Shown: piece after piece, positions 16,919 through 24,964 of the stretch
Layout of the letters: every line of letters begins with the position of its first letter
How positions within the stretch are numbered: the first letter of the stretch is position 1
Source: Streptomyces antibioticus
GTDB lineage: Bacteria > Actinomycetota > Actinomycetes > Streptomycetales > Streptomycetaceae
Length of the DNA stretch: 64,000 nucleotides
Assembly: GCF_001514065.1 (NCBI RefSeq)
Contig: NZ_KQ948432.1
Location: 17,632-81,631 of the forward strand
Direction: 5' to 3'
Made by a program: the position numbers and the translations under genes
Notes under the pieces: model-generated
What the model was told of the DNA's origin: nothing
Seen by the model: only the letters and a program-made list of their open reading frames with translations
Database searches by the model: none

Positions 16919-18448
16919 ATGTCCCGTCTGCGTTCCAGACGTCGGCTCGCCCTTGCCGTACCTGTTGTGCTCTCGCTGACCGCCTCGCTCGGCTTCCTGC
17001 CGGCGGCCGCGTCGGCCGCTCCCTACGCGGAGTCCACCGCGCAGACAGCGGACGCACCGAACCTGTCGTATGTCGTCAACACCAAGGTGGACCGCTACAC
17101 GATCGCGTCGGTCAAGAAGGCGATCGCGGCGGCCGGCGGCACGGTCGTCATCACGTACGACAAGATCGGCGTGATCGTCGTCCACTCGGCCAACCCCGAC
17201 TTCGGGCCCCAGATACGGAAGGTCCGCGGCGTGCAGTCGGCGGGCGCGACCCGCACCTCGGCGCTGACCCCGGCCGGCACCACGGACGAGGGCGCGGTGC
17301 AGCTGCTCACCAAGGAGCAGGCCGAGAAGGTCGAGAAGGCCTCGGCCGCCGACGCCGGGAGCGAGCCCCTCGAGGCCGACCAGTGGGACCTGCGGGCGAT
17401 CGGTGCCGACAAGGCCGCGCAGATCAACCCGGGCAGCAAGAAGGTCACCGTCGCCGTGATCGACACCGGCGTCGACGACACCCACCCGGACATCGCCCCG
17501 AACTTCTCCAAGTCCCAGTCGGCCAACTGCGACGGCGGTGTCCCGAACACCACCGAGGGCGCCTGGCGGCCGTACACCGCGGACGACTACCACGGCACCC
17601 ACGTGGCCGGTGAGATCGCCGCCGCCCGCAACGGCATCGGTGTCGCCGGTGTCGCGCCCGGTGTGAAGGTCGCGGCCATCAATGTGACCGACCCGAGCAA
17701 CGGTCTCTTCTACCCGGAGAGCGTCGTCTGTGCGTTCGTGTTCGCCGCCGACCACGGCGTGGAGATCACGAACAACAGCTACTACGTTGATCCATGGCTG
17801 TACAACTGCCTTGACGACCCCGACCAGCGGGCCATTGTTGATTCGGTCAACAGGGCGTCCCTCTACGCTCAACACAAGGGCACGCTCAACCTGGCGTCGG
17901 CGGGCAACTCCAACGACGACCTCGACTCCGACGCCCTCGTCGACGAGTCCAGCCCCGACGACTCCACCCCGGTCACCCGCACCGTCGACCCGCACGAGTG
18001 CTTCGACGTGCCGACCATGCTGCCGGGTGTCGTCACGGTCAGCGCGACGGGCGTCAACAACCTCAAGTCGTACTACTCGTCGTACGGTTACGGCGTCATC
18101 GACATCGCGGCGCCGGGCGGCGACCGCAAGTACCAGATCCCGGACACGCCGTCGCAGAACGGCCGCATCCTGTCGACGCTGCCGAACAACTCGTACGGGT
18201 TCCTCCAGGGCACCTCGATGGCGTCCCCGCACGCCGCGGGTGTCGCCGCGCTGCTGAAGTCGACGCATCCGTGGGCGAGCCCGGCGCAGCTCCAGGCGCT
18301 GCTGAAGGCGCAGGCGGACAACCCCGGTTGCCCGGCCTCCTACGACCAGGACGGCGACGGCACGCAGGACGCGACCTGCGTGGGCGGCAAGCGGGTCAAC
18401 GGGTTCTACGGCTTCGGCATCGTGAACGCGCTGCGCGCGGTCAAGTAA
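16919..18448 (+). CDS. secreted S8 family serine protease (subtilase), copy A
   Basis: A 509-aa extracellular protease precursor. It starts with a signal peptide (about residues 1-34, MSRLRSRRRLALAVPVVLSL...ASAA). An inhibitor-I9-like prodomain follows (about 43-115, YVVNTKVDRY...VIVVHSANPDFG), then the subtilisin domain with Asp in AVIDTGVDDTHPD (~183), His in HGTHVAGEIAAARNG (~225), Asn in SAGNSNDD and Ser in GTSMASPHAAGVAALLK (~433). A DQDGDGTQD loop near the C-terminus looks like a calcium site. The ATG has GGAG five bases upstream. It is followed 86 bp later by a paralogue with the same architecture. Confidence 0.95.
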   Translation: MSRLRSRRRLALAVPVVLSLTASLGFLPAAASAAPYAESTAQTADAPNLSYVVNTKVDRYTIASVKKAIAAAGGTVVITYDKIGVIVVHSANPDFGPQIRKVRGVQSAGATRTSALTPAGTTDEGAVQLLTKEQAEKVEKASAADAGSEPLEADQWDLRAIGADKAAQINPGSKKVTVAVIDTGVDDTHPDIAPNFSKSQSANCDGGVPNTTEGAWRPYTADDYHGTHVAGEIAAARNGIGVAGVAPGVKVAAINVTDPSNGLFYPESVVCAFVFAADHGVEITNNSYYVDPWLYNCLDDPDQRAIVDSVNRASLYAQHKGTLNLASAGNSNDDLDSDALVDESSPDDSTPVTRTVDPHECFDVPTMLPGVVTVSATGVNNLKSYYSSYGYGVIDIAAPGGDRKYQIPDTPSQNGRILSTLPNNSYGFLQGTSMASPHAAGVAALLKSTHPWASPAQLQALLKAQADNPGCPASYDQDGDGTQDATCVGGKRVNGFYGFGIVNALRAVK

Positions 18449-18534
18449 CCGGGCGCCGGCAGCACTCGTACAGCACCCGCACGGTCCGCTGTCCGCTCGT
18501 ACCGCTCGTACCGCGAACGAACTGGAGATCCTGA

Positions 18535-20046
18535 ATGACAGCGCCTCACCCGCGCTTCCGCCGAGTGATGGCCGTCCCGGTCGGGATGGCCATGGCGACG
18601 GCTCTCGCGTTCCTGCCGAACGTCTCGGCGTCGGCGGCGGAGGAGTCCCCGGCCGCCGAGGCGACCGCGCTCAGCTATGTCGTCAACGTCAGCCCCGGGC
18701 ACGGGCCTTCGAAGCACGTGAAGAAGGCGATAGCCGACGCCGGCGGCACGATCCTGACGTCGTACGACCAGATAGGCGTCGTCGTCGTCCACTCGGCGAA
18801 CCCCGACTTCGCGAAGATCCTGCGCACCGTGCCCGGGGTCCAGTCGGCCGGCAACACGCGCAACTCGCCGCTGCCCGCCCAGTCGACGACCGACGTGGGC
18901 ACCCCCAAGGTGCTCGACGCCGAGGACCTCGCGGCCGTCCAGGCCGCCGAGGGGCAGGACCCGCTGGAGCCGTTGCAGTGGGACCTGCCCGCCATCAAGG
19001 CGGACAAGGCGCACGAGAAGTCGCTCGGCAGCAGCAAGGTGACCGTCGCCGTGATCGACACCGGCGTCGACGACACCCACCCGGACATCGCCCCGAACTT
19101 CGACCGGGCCGCGTCGGTCAACTGCGTGACGGGCAAGCCCGACACGACCGACGGGGCGTGGCGGCCGACCACGGGCGAGAGCCCGCACGGCACGCACGTC
19201 GCCGGTGAGATCGCGGCCGCCAAGAACGGCGTCGGCATGACGGGTGTCGCGCCCGGCGTGAAGGTGTCCGGCATCAAGGTGTCCACGACGGCCGGCTACT
19301 TCTACACGGAGGCCGTGGTCTGCGGCTTCGTGTGGGCGGCCGAGCACGGCGTCGACGTCACGAACAACAGCTATTACACCGACCCGTGGTACTTCAACTG
19401 CAAGAACGACCCGGACCAGAAGGCGCTCGTCGACGCCGTCTCCCGGGCCTCGCGGTACGCGGAGAAGAAGGGCGCCGTCAACGTCGCGGCGGCCGGCAAC
19501 GAGAACTACGACCTCGCCGCCGACGAGATCACCGACCCGGTCTCCCCCAACGACGCCACGCCCTCGGACCGGGTCATCGACCCCTCCGAGTGCTACGACA
19601 TCCCGACCCAGCTGCCGGGTGTCGTGACGGTCGCGGCGACCGGCGCGAAGGGCATCAAGTCGTCCTTCTCCAACCACGGTCTGGGCGTCATCGACATCGC
19701 CGCTCCCGGCGGCGACTCGACCCGCTTCCAGACCCCGGCCCCGCCGGCCACCAGCGGTCTGATCCTGGGCACGCTGCCGGGCGGCGGCTGGGGCTACATG
19801 GCCGGTACGTCGATGGCCACGCCGCATGTCGCGGGCGTGGCGGCGCTCATCAAGTCGACGCACCCGAAGGCGCCTCCGGCCCTGGTGAAGGCCCTGCTGT
19901 ACGCGGAGGCCGACGCCACGCCGTGCACCGACCCGTACGACATCAACGGCGACGGCAAGGTCGACGCGGTGTGCGAGGGGCCGAAGAACTACAACGGCTT
20001 CTACGGCTGGGGTACGGCTGACGCCCTGGACGCGGTCACCAAGTAA
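18535..20046 (+). CDS. secreted S8 family serine protease (subtilase), copy B
   Basis: A 503-aa paralogue of the preceding gene: signal peptide (about 1-40), prodomain ending VVVHSANPDFAKILRTVPGVQSAG, Asp in AVIDTGVDDTHPD, His in HGTHVAGEIAAAKNG, Asn in AAGNENYD and Ser in GTSMATPHVAGVAALIK. Several 15-20 residue blocks around the catalytic residues are identical between the two copies, while the prodomain and loops have diverged, so this is an old tandem duplication. The C-terminus again has a DINGDGKVD calcium-type loop. ATG 18535 has GGAG eight bases upstream. A hairpin terminator follows, so A and B may be one transcript. Confidence 0.95.
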   Translation: MTAPHPRFRRVMAVPVGMAMATALAFLPNVSASAAEESPAAEATALSYVVNVSPGHGPSKHVKKAIADAGGTILTSYDQIGVVVVHSANPDFAKILRTVPGVQSAGNTRNSPLPAQSTTDVGTPKVLDAEDLAAVQAAEGQDPLEPLQWDLPAIKADKAHEKSLGSSKVTVAVIDTGVDDTHPDIAPNFDRAASVNCVTGKPDTTDGAWRPTTGESPHGTHVAGEIAAAKNGVGMTGVAPGVKVSGIKVSTTAGYFYTEAVVCGFVWAAEHGVDVTNNSYYTDPWYFNCKNDPDQKALVDAVSRASRYAEKKGAVNVAAAGNENYDLAADEITDPVSPNDATPSDRVIDPSECYDIPTQLPGVVTVAATGAKGIKSSFSNHGLGVIDIAAPGGDSTRFQTPAPPATSGLILGTLPGGGWGYMAGTSMATPHVAGVAALIKSTHPKAPPALVKALLYAEADATPCTDPYDINGDGKVDAVCEGPKNYNGFYGWGTADALDAVTK

Positions 20047-20061
20047 GGACACGCGTGTGTG

Positions 20062-20092
20062 AAGGGGTCGGGGACCGGGTCCCCGGCCCCTT
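20062..20092 (+). terminator. terminator after the subtilase pair
   Basis: 13-bp inverted repeat AAGGGGTCGGGGA / TCCCCGGCCCCTT with one G.U position and a CCGGG loop, 15 bp after the stop codon and followed by a short T run. Confidence 0.8.
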
Positions 20093-20117
20093 TGCGCGTA
20101 AGGGATGATCTACGGCC

Positions 20118-20639
20118 ATGGATGTGTACGAAGATCCCGCGACATGGGCGCCTGAACGGCCGAGGCCCAAGGGGCAGTTGGCGGTCCGATTCGTTCTCAC
20201 GGTCCTGTACACCCCCGTGCAGATCGTGCTGTGGCTCGTGGCCCTGGCGGCCTTCCTGGTCGTCGGGCTGGTCACGGAGATCATCACCGTGTTCAGCACC
20301 TCGTACGAACAGGGCTTGTTCAAGGCCATGGACCGGGTACTGGACCCGCTGGCGAAATGGCCCTCCTGGTGCGTGAGTTGGCCGGAGCTGCGACACGAGG
20401 GCGACACCGCCTACTACAGGGCGCGGGTGGAGAAGAAGGTCGGCCGCTGGACCAGGAGAGCCTCTGTCCCGCGCAAGCCCGGTAGACCGCGGCCGCCGGT
20501 CGAGTGCGCGATACCGCTGCGCGACTACCGCGGCGTCGGCGGTTCGTACGTCGCCCAGGTCGCCCTCGCCCAGGGCTGGGAGCTGCGGCCCACCGACGTG
20601 CGCAAAGAGGTGCGGCTCTGGTGGTCCGCCGCGTCATGA
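20118..20639 (+). CDS. membrane protein of unknown function
   Basis: A 173-aa protein with a charged N-terminus and two adjacent hydrophobic helices (about residues 23-57, VRFVLTVLYTPVQIVLWLVALAAFLVVGLVTEIITVF). A cytoplasmic domain of about 110 residues, rich in Arg/Lys/Trp, follows and ends GWELRPTDVRKEVRLWWSAAS. No named family is recognised. The stop codon lies inside a 22-bp exact tandem duplication (20618-20661), which left a second copy of the final coding bases immediately downstream. Confidence 0.6.
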   Translation: MDVYEDPATWAPERPRPKGQLAVRFVLTVLYTPVQIVLWLVALAAFLVVGLVTEIITVFSTSYEQGLFKAMDRVLDPLAKWPSWCVSWPELRHEGDTAYYRARVEKKVGRWTRRASVPRKPGRPRPPVECAIPLRDYRGVGGSYVAQVALAQGWELRPTDVRKEVRLWWSAAS

Positions 20640-20661
20640 CTGGTGGTCCGCCGCGTCATGA
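20618..20661. repeat. exact 22-bp tandem duplication over a gene 3' end
   Basis: Unit CTGGTGGTCCGCCGCGTCATGA occurs at 20618-20639 and again without gap at 20640-20661. The first copy encodes the last codons and contains the TGA of the upstream gene; the second lies in the spacer before a palindromic promoter region. Confidence 0.9.
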
Positions 20662-20673
20662 GTTGATCTCGGG

Positions 20674-20686
20674 TTGATTGAATCAA
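20674..20686. promoter_or_regulatory. AT-rich palindrome upstream of the CoA-transferase gene
   Basis: Perfect palindrome TTGATTgAATCAA, 18 bp before the likely start at 20704, followed by TACTGCATAGT, which could hold a -10 element. An operator role is inferred; no regulator gene is adjacent. Confidence 0.45.
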
Positions 20687-20703
20687 TACTGCATAGTGAA
20701 GTC

Positions 20704-22062
20704 ATGACCGACGTGGTGCGTGGGGGTGCTCTTCAGGCGCGGCTTCCTGTGCGGGAGTTGGCGCGGGCCTGCGTCGGCGCGTGTGCGCGGGCCGCCGCCG
20801 AGCTGGGGGCGCGGCGGGCCGGGCTCGACGCGGTGCCGGCGGTGCGGGTGGACGACGGGGCCGTCGCCACCGCGTTCACGAGTGAGCGGCATCTGTTGAT
20901 CAATGGTCGGGCGCCGGTCAACTTCGCGCCCTTGTCGAGGTTCTGGCGGACCGCCGACGGATGGGTGCGCACGCACGCCAACTACCCGCACCATCGCGAG
21001 CGGCTGCTCAAGGTGATGGGACCGGCCGACTCCCTGGAGGCCGCGTTCGCCGAACGGTCCGCTCTGGAGGTCGAGGACGCCGTGTACGCGGCCGGGGGCC
21101 TCGCCGTCGCCCTGCGGACTCCCGAGGAGTGGGCGGCGCACGAACAGGCGGTGGAGCTGGCCAAGCGGCCGCTCGTGGAGCGCGAGCGGCTCGACTCCGC
21201 CCCCGCGCGCGTGCTCGCGCCGATCGACGGCACTCCCCTGCTGCCCGCCGCCGGACTGCGGGTCCTGGATCTGACCCGGGTCATCGCGGGCCCGGTCGCC
21301 ACCCGCACGCTCGCCCTGCTGGGCGCGGACGTGCTGCGGATCGATCCGCCCCGGATGCCCGAGCTCCCGGACCAGCACGCCGACACGGGCTTCGGGAAGA
21401 GGTCGGCGACGCTGGACGTGGCGGCCGATCGGGGCACCTTCGAGGAGTTGCTGGCGGTGGCCGACGTGGTCGTCACCGGGTACCGGCCCGGCGCCCTCGA
21501 CCGGTTCGGGCTGTCGGCGGAGGCGCTGGCCGAGCGGCGGCCGGGGATCGTCGTGGCGCAGTTGTCGGCGTGGGGCGCGGACGGGCCGTGGAGCGAGCGG
21601 CGCGGCTTCGACAGCCTGGTGCAGGTGGCGACCGGGATCGCGGCGGTCGAGGGGTCGCCGGAACAACCCGGCGCGCTGCCCGCGCAGGCGCTGGACCACG
21701 GCACGGGGTATCTGCTGGCGGCGGAGGTGCTGCGGGCGGTGCGCGAGCAGTCGTACGACGGTGGCGGCCGGTGTGTACGGCCGGCGCTCGCCCGGACGGC
21801 GCAATGGCTGCTGGAAGGGGTCCCGGACGGGTCCGCCGGAGGGAACGGGGGGCTCGGCGCGACCGGTGCGGCCGGGCGGGAAGGGGCGGCCGGGCAGGGC
21901 GTGCAGGCTGCCTACGACGGCCCGGACGCGTGGCTCGCCGAGACCGACAGCGGCATCGGGCGGTTGCGGTACGTCCGGTCGCCGGTGTCCTTCGCCGGCG
22001 GGCCGGTCGACTGGGCGCGGCCGCCGGGGCCCTGGGGCGCCGATCCCGCGCGGTGGGCGTGA
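20704..22062 (+). CDS. CaiB/BaiF (family III) CoA-transferase-like protein
   Basis: A 452-aa protein with the family III CoA-transferase fold. The N-terminal half resembles a degenerate CoA-transferase module (APVNFAPLSRFWRTADGWVRTHANYPHH). The C-terminal half has the classical LRVLDLTRVIAGPVATRTLALLGADVLRIDPP and the GYRPGALDRFGLSAEAL segment. The catalytic Asp is not clearly identifiable; HADTGFGKRSATLDVA is where the family's substrate-binding loop lies. It transfers CoA between carboxylates of unknown identity. The insert GGNGGLGATGAAGREGAAGQG near residue 385 is low complexity. No strong ribosome site precedes the ATG at 20704, and an AT-rich palindrome is just upstream. Confidence 0.82.
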   Translation: MTDVVRGGALQARLPVRELARACVGACARAAAELGARRAGLDAVPAVRVDDGAVATAFTSERHLLINGRAPVNFAPLSRFWRTADGWVRTHANYPHHRERLLKVMGPADSLEAAFAERSALEVEDAVYAAGGLAVALRTPEEWAAHEQAVELAKRPLVERERLDSAPARVLAPIDGTPLLPAAGLRVLDLTRVIAGPVATRTLALLGADVLRIDPPRMPELPDQHADTGFGKRSATLDVAADRGTFEELLAVADVVVTGYRPGALDRFGLSAEALAERRPGIVVAQLSAWGADGPWSERRGFDSLVQVATGIAAVEGSPEQPGALPAQALDHGTGYLLAAEVLRAVREQSYDGGGRCVRPALARTAQWLLEGVPDGSAGGNGGLGATGAAGREGAAGQGVQAAYDGPDAWLAETDSGIGRLRYVRSPVSFAGGPVDWARPPGPWGADPARWA

Positions 22063-22098
22063 GCGGCGGGCGGCCGGAAACCGTACTCCTGGGCGGAA

Positions 22099-22120
22099 TG
22101 GCGTAGCGCCAGTTGTTTTT
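22099..22120 (+). terminator. short hairpin with T-tract after the CoA-transferase gene
   Basis: Stem TGGCG / CGCCA with a 3-base loop followed by GTTGTTTTT, 37 bp after the stop. A Rho-independent-type layout of this kind is uncommon in Streptomyces; the stem is short. Confidence 0.45.
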
Positions 22121-22168
22121 CTGGACTTGCCCGGTTCTGCGACGGCTGGTGAACATCTTGAGGTGACC

Positions 22169-23173
22169 TTGATAAGACCCAGCACCGGGGCGCCGGACGC
22201 CGGCGGACCGCTGCCGCGCCGGTCCGGCACCGCCCGTGCCGTCGCCGTTCTCGTCCTGGTGGCCCTCGGGGCCCTGATACCCCTGCTCGGTCCGTCCGCC
22301 GCGCTGCACGGCACCGGGGAGGCCGCGGCGCCCGGCGACAGCGGCATCGCGCTGCTGCGGGCGGTGCTGTTCGCCGCGCTGTGCGTTCCGGTGGGTGAGC
22401 TGTTCGTGAACCGGCTGGCCCGCGCGGTGCCCGGCGCTCCCCGGGCCATGCCGCGCAGTTGGGCCGTGTACGCCGCGGGCGCCGGTCTCGTGGCCGCCCT
22501 GGGGCTGGCCTCGGTCGTGTCGACCGGGAATCTCGTGCCGCACAGCCTCGCCGAGATCGACATCGGCGGCCTGTACGACTCCCGCGACGGCAAGCTCGCG
22601 CTCGTCGAGGTCAACGCGTTCCTCGTGGCGGGGCTGTGCGCCCGTTCCGCCCGCCCGGCCTCCCAGGCCTGGCCGCTGGCCGCCGTCGTGCTCGCGGAGG
22701 CGCTCCGGGCCCATCCGCCGACCGAGCACGAACCGCTGGTCGGGTCGGGGCTGACGCTCGTTCATCTGACCTGCGCGGCGCTGTGGGTGGGCGGGTTGCT
22801 GTACGCGCTGCGGACGCTCCGGGGGTGGGGCGCTTCGGAGGCCGGCTCGGCCCTGCTGGGGCTCTACGCGCGCGTGGCCGCCGTGCTGCTGGCCGCGATC
22901 ACGGCGACCGGGGTGTGGAGCACCCTGCGCCGGATGCCGCCGGAGACGATCCTCGACCAGCTGACGTCGACCGCGTACGGGCGCGTGCTGCTCGCCAAGG
23001 TGCTGCTGGTGGGCGCGGTCGCCGGGCTCGCGCTGTGGGCGCGGCTCCGGCTGCGCCGGGCACCCGACCCGCTGACCGCCTGCTCCCCCGCGCGGGCGGA
23101 GGTCGCCCTGCTGGGCGCGGTGGTCCTGGTGTCGGGGCTGCTGACGGCGCTGCCGTTGCCGATCCGCTGGTGA
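22169..23173 (+). CDS. CopD-domain copper-type membrane protein
   Basis: A membrane protein of about 334 aa with eight or so helices. The C-terminal half matches the CopD domain: LTLVHLTCAALWVGGLLYALRTL with the conserved His-Leu and Trp-Val-Gly-Gly, then LYARVAAVLLAAITATGVWSTL, TAYGRVLLAKVLLV and a final LPLPIRW. CopD-type proteins take part in copper uptake across the inner membrane, usually next to CopC; no copC is visible here. The start is taken as TTG 22169 (GAGG five bases upstream); GTG 22163 is the alternative. The stop lies in the first unit of a 31-bp near-perfect tandem duplication. Confidence 0.82.
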   Translation: MIRPSTGAPDAGGPLPRRSGTARAVAVLVLVALGALIPLLGPSAALHGTGEAAAPGDSGIALLRAVLFAALCVPVGELFVNRLARAVPGAPRAMPRSWAVYAAGAGLVAALGLASVVSTGNLVPHSLAEIDIGGLYDSRDGKLALVEVNAFLVAGLCARSARPASQAWPLAAVVLAEALRAHPPTEHEPLVGSGLTLVHLTCAALWVGGLLYALRTLRGWGASEAGSALLGLYARVAAVLLAAITATGVWSTLRRMPPETILDQLTSTAYGRVLLAKVLLVGAVAGLALWARLRLRRAPDPLTACSPARAEVALLGAVVLVSGLLTALPLPIRW

Positions 23174-23224
23174 GCGCGAGGCTCAGCCGGTGTTCCGCTG
23201 GTGAGCGCCGGGCTCAGCCGGTGA
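23163..23224. repeat. 31-bp near-perfect tandem duplication between convergent genes
   Basis: Units 23163-23193 and 23194-23224 both begin TCCGCTGGTGAGCGC and end GGCTCAGCCGGTG, with only two or three differences. The first copy carries the stop of the CopD gene, the second the stop of the convergent dehydrogenase. Confidence 0.85.
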
Positions 23225-24257
23225 CCATGACCTTCAGTGCCGTGCGCTCGTCCATCACCTTGTAGCCGTCCGGGACGCCCTCCATGCCGACGGTCAGGTC
23301 GAAGACGGGCGACGGGTCGATGCTGCCGTCCAGGATGTCGGGCAGCAGCTCGGGAATGTACGCGCGGACCGGGGCGACGCCGCCGCGCAGGGCGATGTTC
23401 CGGTCGAACATGACGCCGAGGTCGAGCCCGGTGCCGCTGCCGTGCGGGACGCCGACCCAGCCGACGGTGCCGCCGTCGCGGGCGATGCCGATGGCCGTGC
23501 GCATGGACTGCTCGGTGCCGACGGCCTCGACGACGGCGTGCGCGCCCTGGCCGCCGGTGAGTTCGCGGACGGCCTCGACGGCCGCGTCACCGCGCTCGGC
23601 GACGACGTCGGTGGCGCCGAAGCGGCGGGCGATGTCGGTGCGGGCCTCGTGGCGGCCCAGCGCGATGATCCGCTCGGCGCCCAGCCGCTTGGCGGCGAGG
23701 ACCGCGCACAGGCCGACGGCACCGTCACCGACGACGGCGACCGTGGCACCCGCGCGGGCGCCGGCGCCCAGGGCGGCGTGGTGGCCGGTGCCCAGGACGT
23801 CGGAGAGGGTCAGCAGGGCGGAGAGCAGGTGGTCGTCGGAGGCCGCCTCCTTGGGCAGTTGCACGAGGGTGCCGTCGGCGAAGGGCACGCGCACGGCCTC
23901 GCCCTGGCCGCCGTCGTAGCCGACGGAGCCCCAGAAGCCGCCGTGCTCGCAGGAGGTGTTCAGGCCCTCACGGCAGTAGTCGCAGACGCCGTCGGACCAC
24001 ATGAAGGGCGCGACGACCAGGTCTCCGCGCCGTACGGTGCCCACCTCGGAGCCCGTCTCCTCGACGATGCCGAGGAACTCGTGCCCGATGCGCTGCCCCG
24101 GCTGCCGGGCGGCCTGCCCGCGGTACGCCCACAGGTCGCTGCCGCAGATGCAGGCGCGCAGCACGCGCACCACGGCGTCGGTGGGCAGCTGTACGACCGG
24201 GTCGGGCACGTCCTCCACGCGCATGTCGAAGGGGGCGTGGATGGTGGTGGCGCGCAT
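23214..24257 (-). CDS. zinc-dependent alcohol dehydrogenase (MDR family)
   Basis: A 347-aa medium-chain dehydrogenase. The catalytic-zinc site is CICGSDLWAYRG (Cys ~37) and GHEFLG (His-Glu ~59-60). The structural zinc loop is shortened but keeps CDYCREGLNTSCEHG. The NAD(P)-binding motif is VAVVGDGAVGLCAVLAAKRLGA (~170-190). It oxidises an alcohol or reduces an aldehyde; the exact substrate is unknown. It lies 35 bp downstream of the YhhN gene on the same strand, so it is likely the third gene of a unit with the desaturase-family and YhhN genes. If those release fatty aldehydes, this enzyme is a candidate for removing them. Its 3' end lies in a tandem duplication. Confidence 0.9.
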   Translation of the reverse strand: MRATTIHAPFDMRVEDVPDPVVQLPTDAVVRVLRACICGSDLWAYRGQAARQPGQRIGHEFLGIVEETGSEVGTVRRGDLVVAPFMWSDGVCDYCREGLNTSCEHGGFWGSVGYDGGQGEAVRVPFADGTLVQLPKEAASDDHLLSALLTLSDVLGTGHHAALGAGARAGATVAVVGDGAVGLCAVLAAKRLGAERIIALGRHEARTDIARRFGATDVVAERGDAAVEAVRELTGGQGAHAVVEAVGTEQSMRTAIGIARDGGTVGWVGVPHGSGTGLDLGVMFDRNIALRGGVAPVRAYIPELLPDILDGSIDPSPVFDLTVGMEGVPDGYKVMDERTALKVMVTG

Positions 24258-24292
24258 GCGAGGGTCCTTCTCGTCCGGGGTGGTACGTGCGC

Positions 24293-24964
24293 TCAGGGGG
24301 TGGTCGAGCGCACTTCACCGTACGCCGCCCCGGGCAGCCGTCGCTCGCCGAGGGCGCCGGTGACCAGCAGGGACTGTGCGGCGACATAGGTGAGCATGAT
24401 CCACAGGTCGGGGCGCGGCAGCTGGTCCCAGTCGGCGGCACCGCTCGCGATGAGCGTGTCGGAGAGGACGAAGAGCACACCGCCGATCCCGGCCACGCGG
24501 CCCATGCGGGCGGCGGCGAGGTACGCCATGGCGGTGAGCAGGACGCTGTAGCCGGCGACGGGGATGCGCAGGTCGGCGGGGAGGTCCGGCCAGAGGGACT
24601 GGATGGTGGTGGACAGCACGACGATGTAGACGATGAAGAGGAAGCCGCCCCGCGCGCGTATGGTCGCGATGTCCGTGCCGTACTTCTGGAACAGCACGAT
24701 GTAGCAGACGTGTCCGGCCGCGAAGGAGGCCATTCCCGCGAGGAAGGCCGGGTCGGCGTCGAAGAGCAGCAGGACGTCGCCGCCCCAGCCGCAGAGCAGG
24801 GCGGCGATCAGCAGGCGGGGTGCGCCCCTGGACGCCGCGTACGCGGCCAGCAGCGGCATCAGGAGCGGCTTGGCGACCAGGTGCCCGATGTCCCACCCGG
24901 CGGCCAGGGAGGCGAGGTCCACGGCTGCGGCGAGGGCGAAGGCCCTGAGGAGGAGGCGTGTCAC
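24293..24964 (-). CDS. YhhN/TMEM86-family membrane protein (lysoplasmalogenase-like)
   Basis: A 223-aa protein with about eight membrane helices. Family marks include KPLLMPLLAAYAAS, LCGWGGDVLLLFD (conserved GDxxL) and FAAGHVCYIVLF (conserved GxxxH/FxxxH region), then FVLSDTLIA with the paired Asp. Animal TMEM86 proteins hydrolyse the vinyl-ether bond of lysoplasmalogens, releasing a fatty aldehyde; bacterial YhhN activity is much less documented. GTG 24964 overlaps the desaturase-family stop by 4 bp, so the two proteins are made together. The annotated product is a family-level call. Confidence 0.82.
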   Translation of the reverse strand: MTRLLLRAFALAAAVDLASLAAGWDIGHLVAKPLLMPLLAAYAASRGAPRLLIAALLCGWGGDVLLLFDADPAFLAGMASFAAGHVCYIVLFQKYGTDIATIRARGGFLFIVYIVVLSTTIQSLWPDLPADLRIPVAGYSVLLTAMAYLAAARMGRVAGIGGVLFVLSDTLIASGAADWDQLPRPDLWIMLTYVAAQSLLVTGALGERRLPGAAYGEVRSTTP

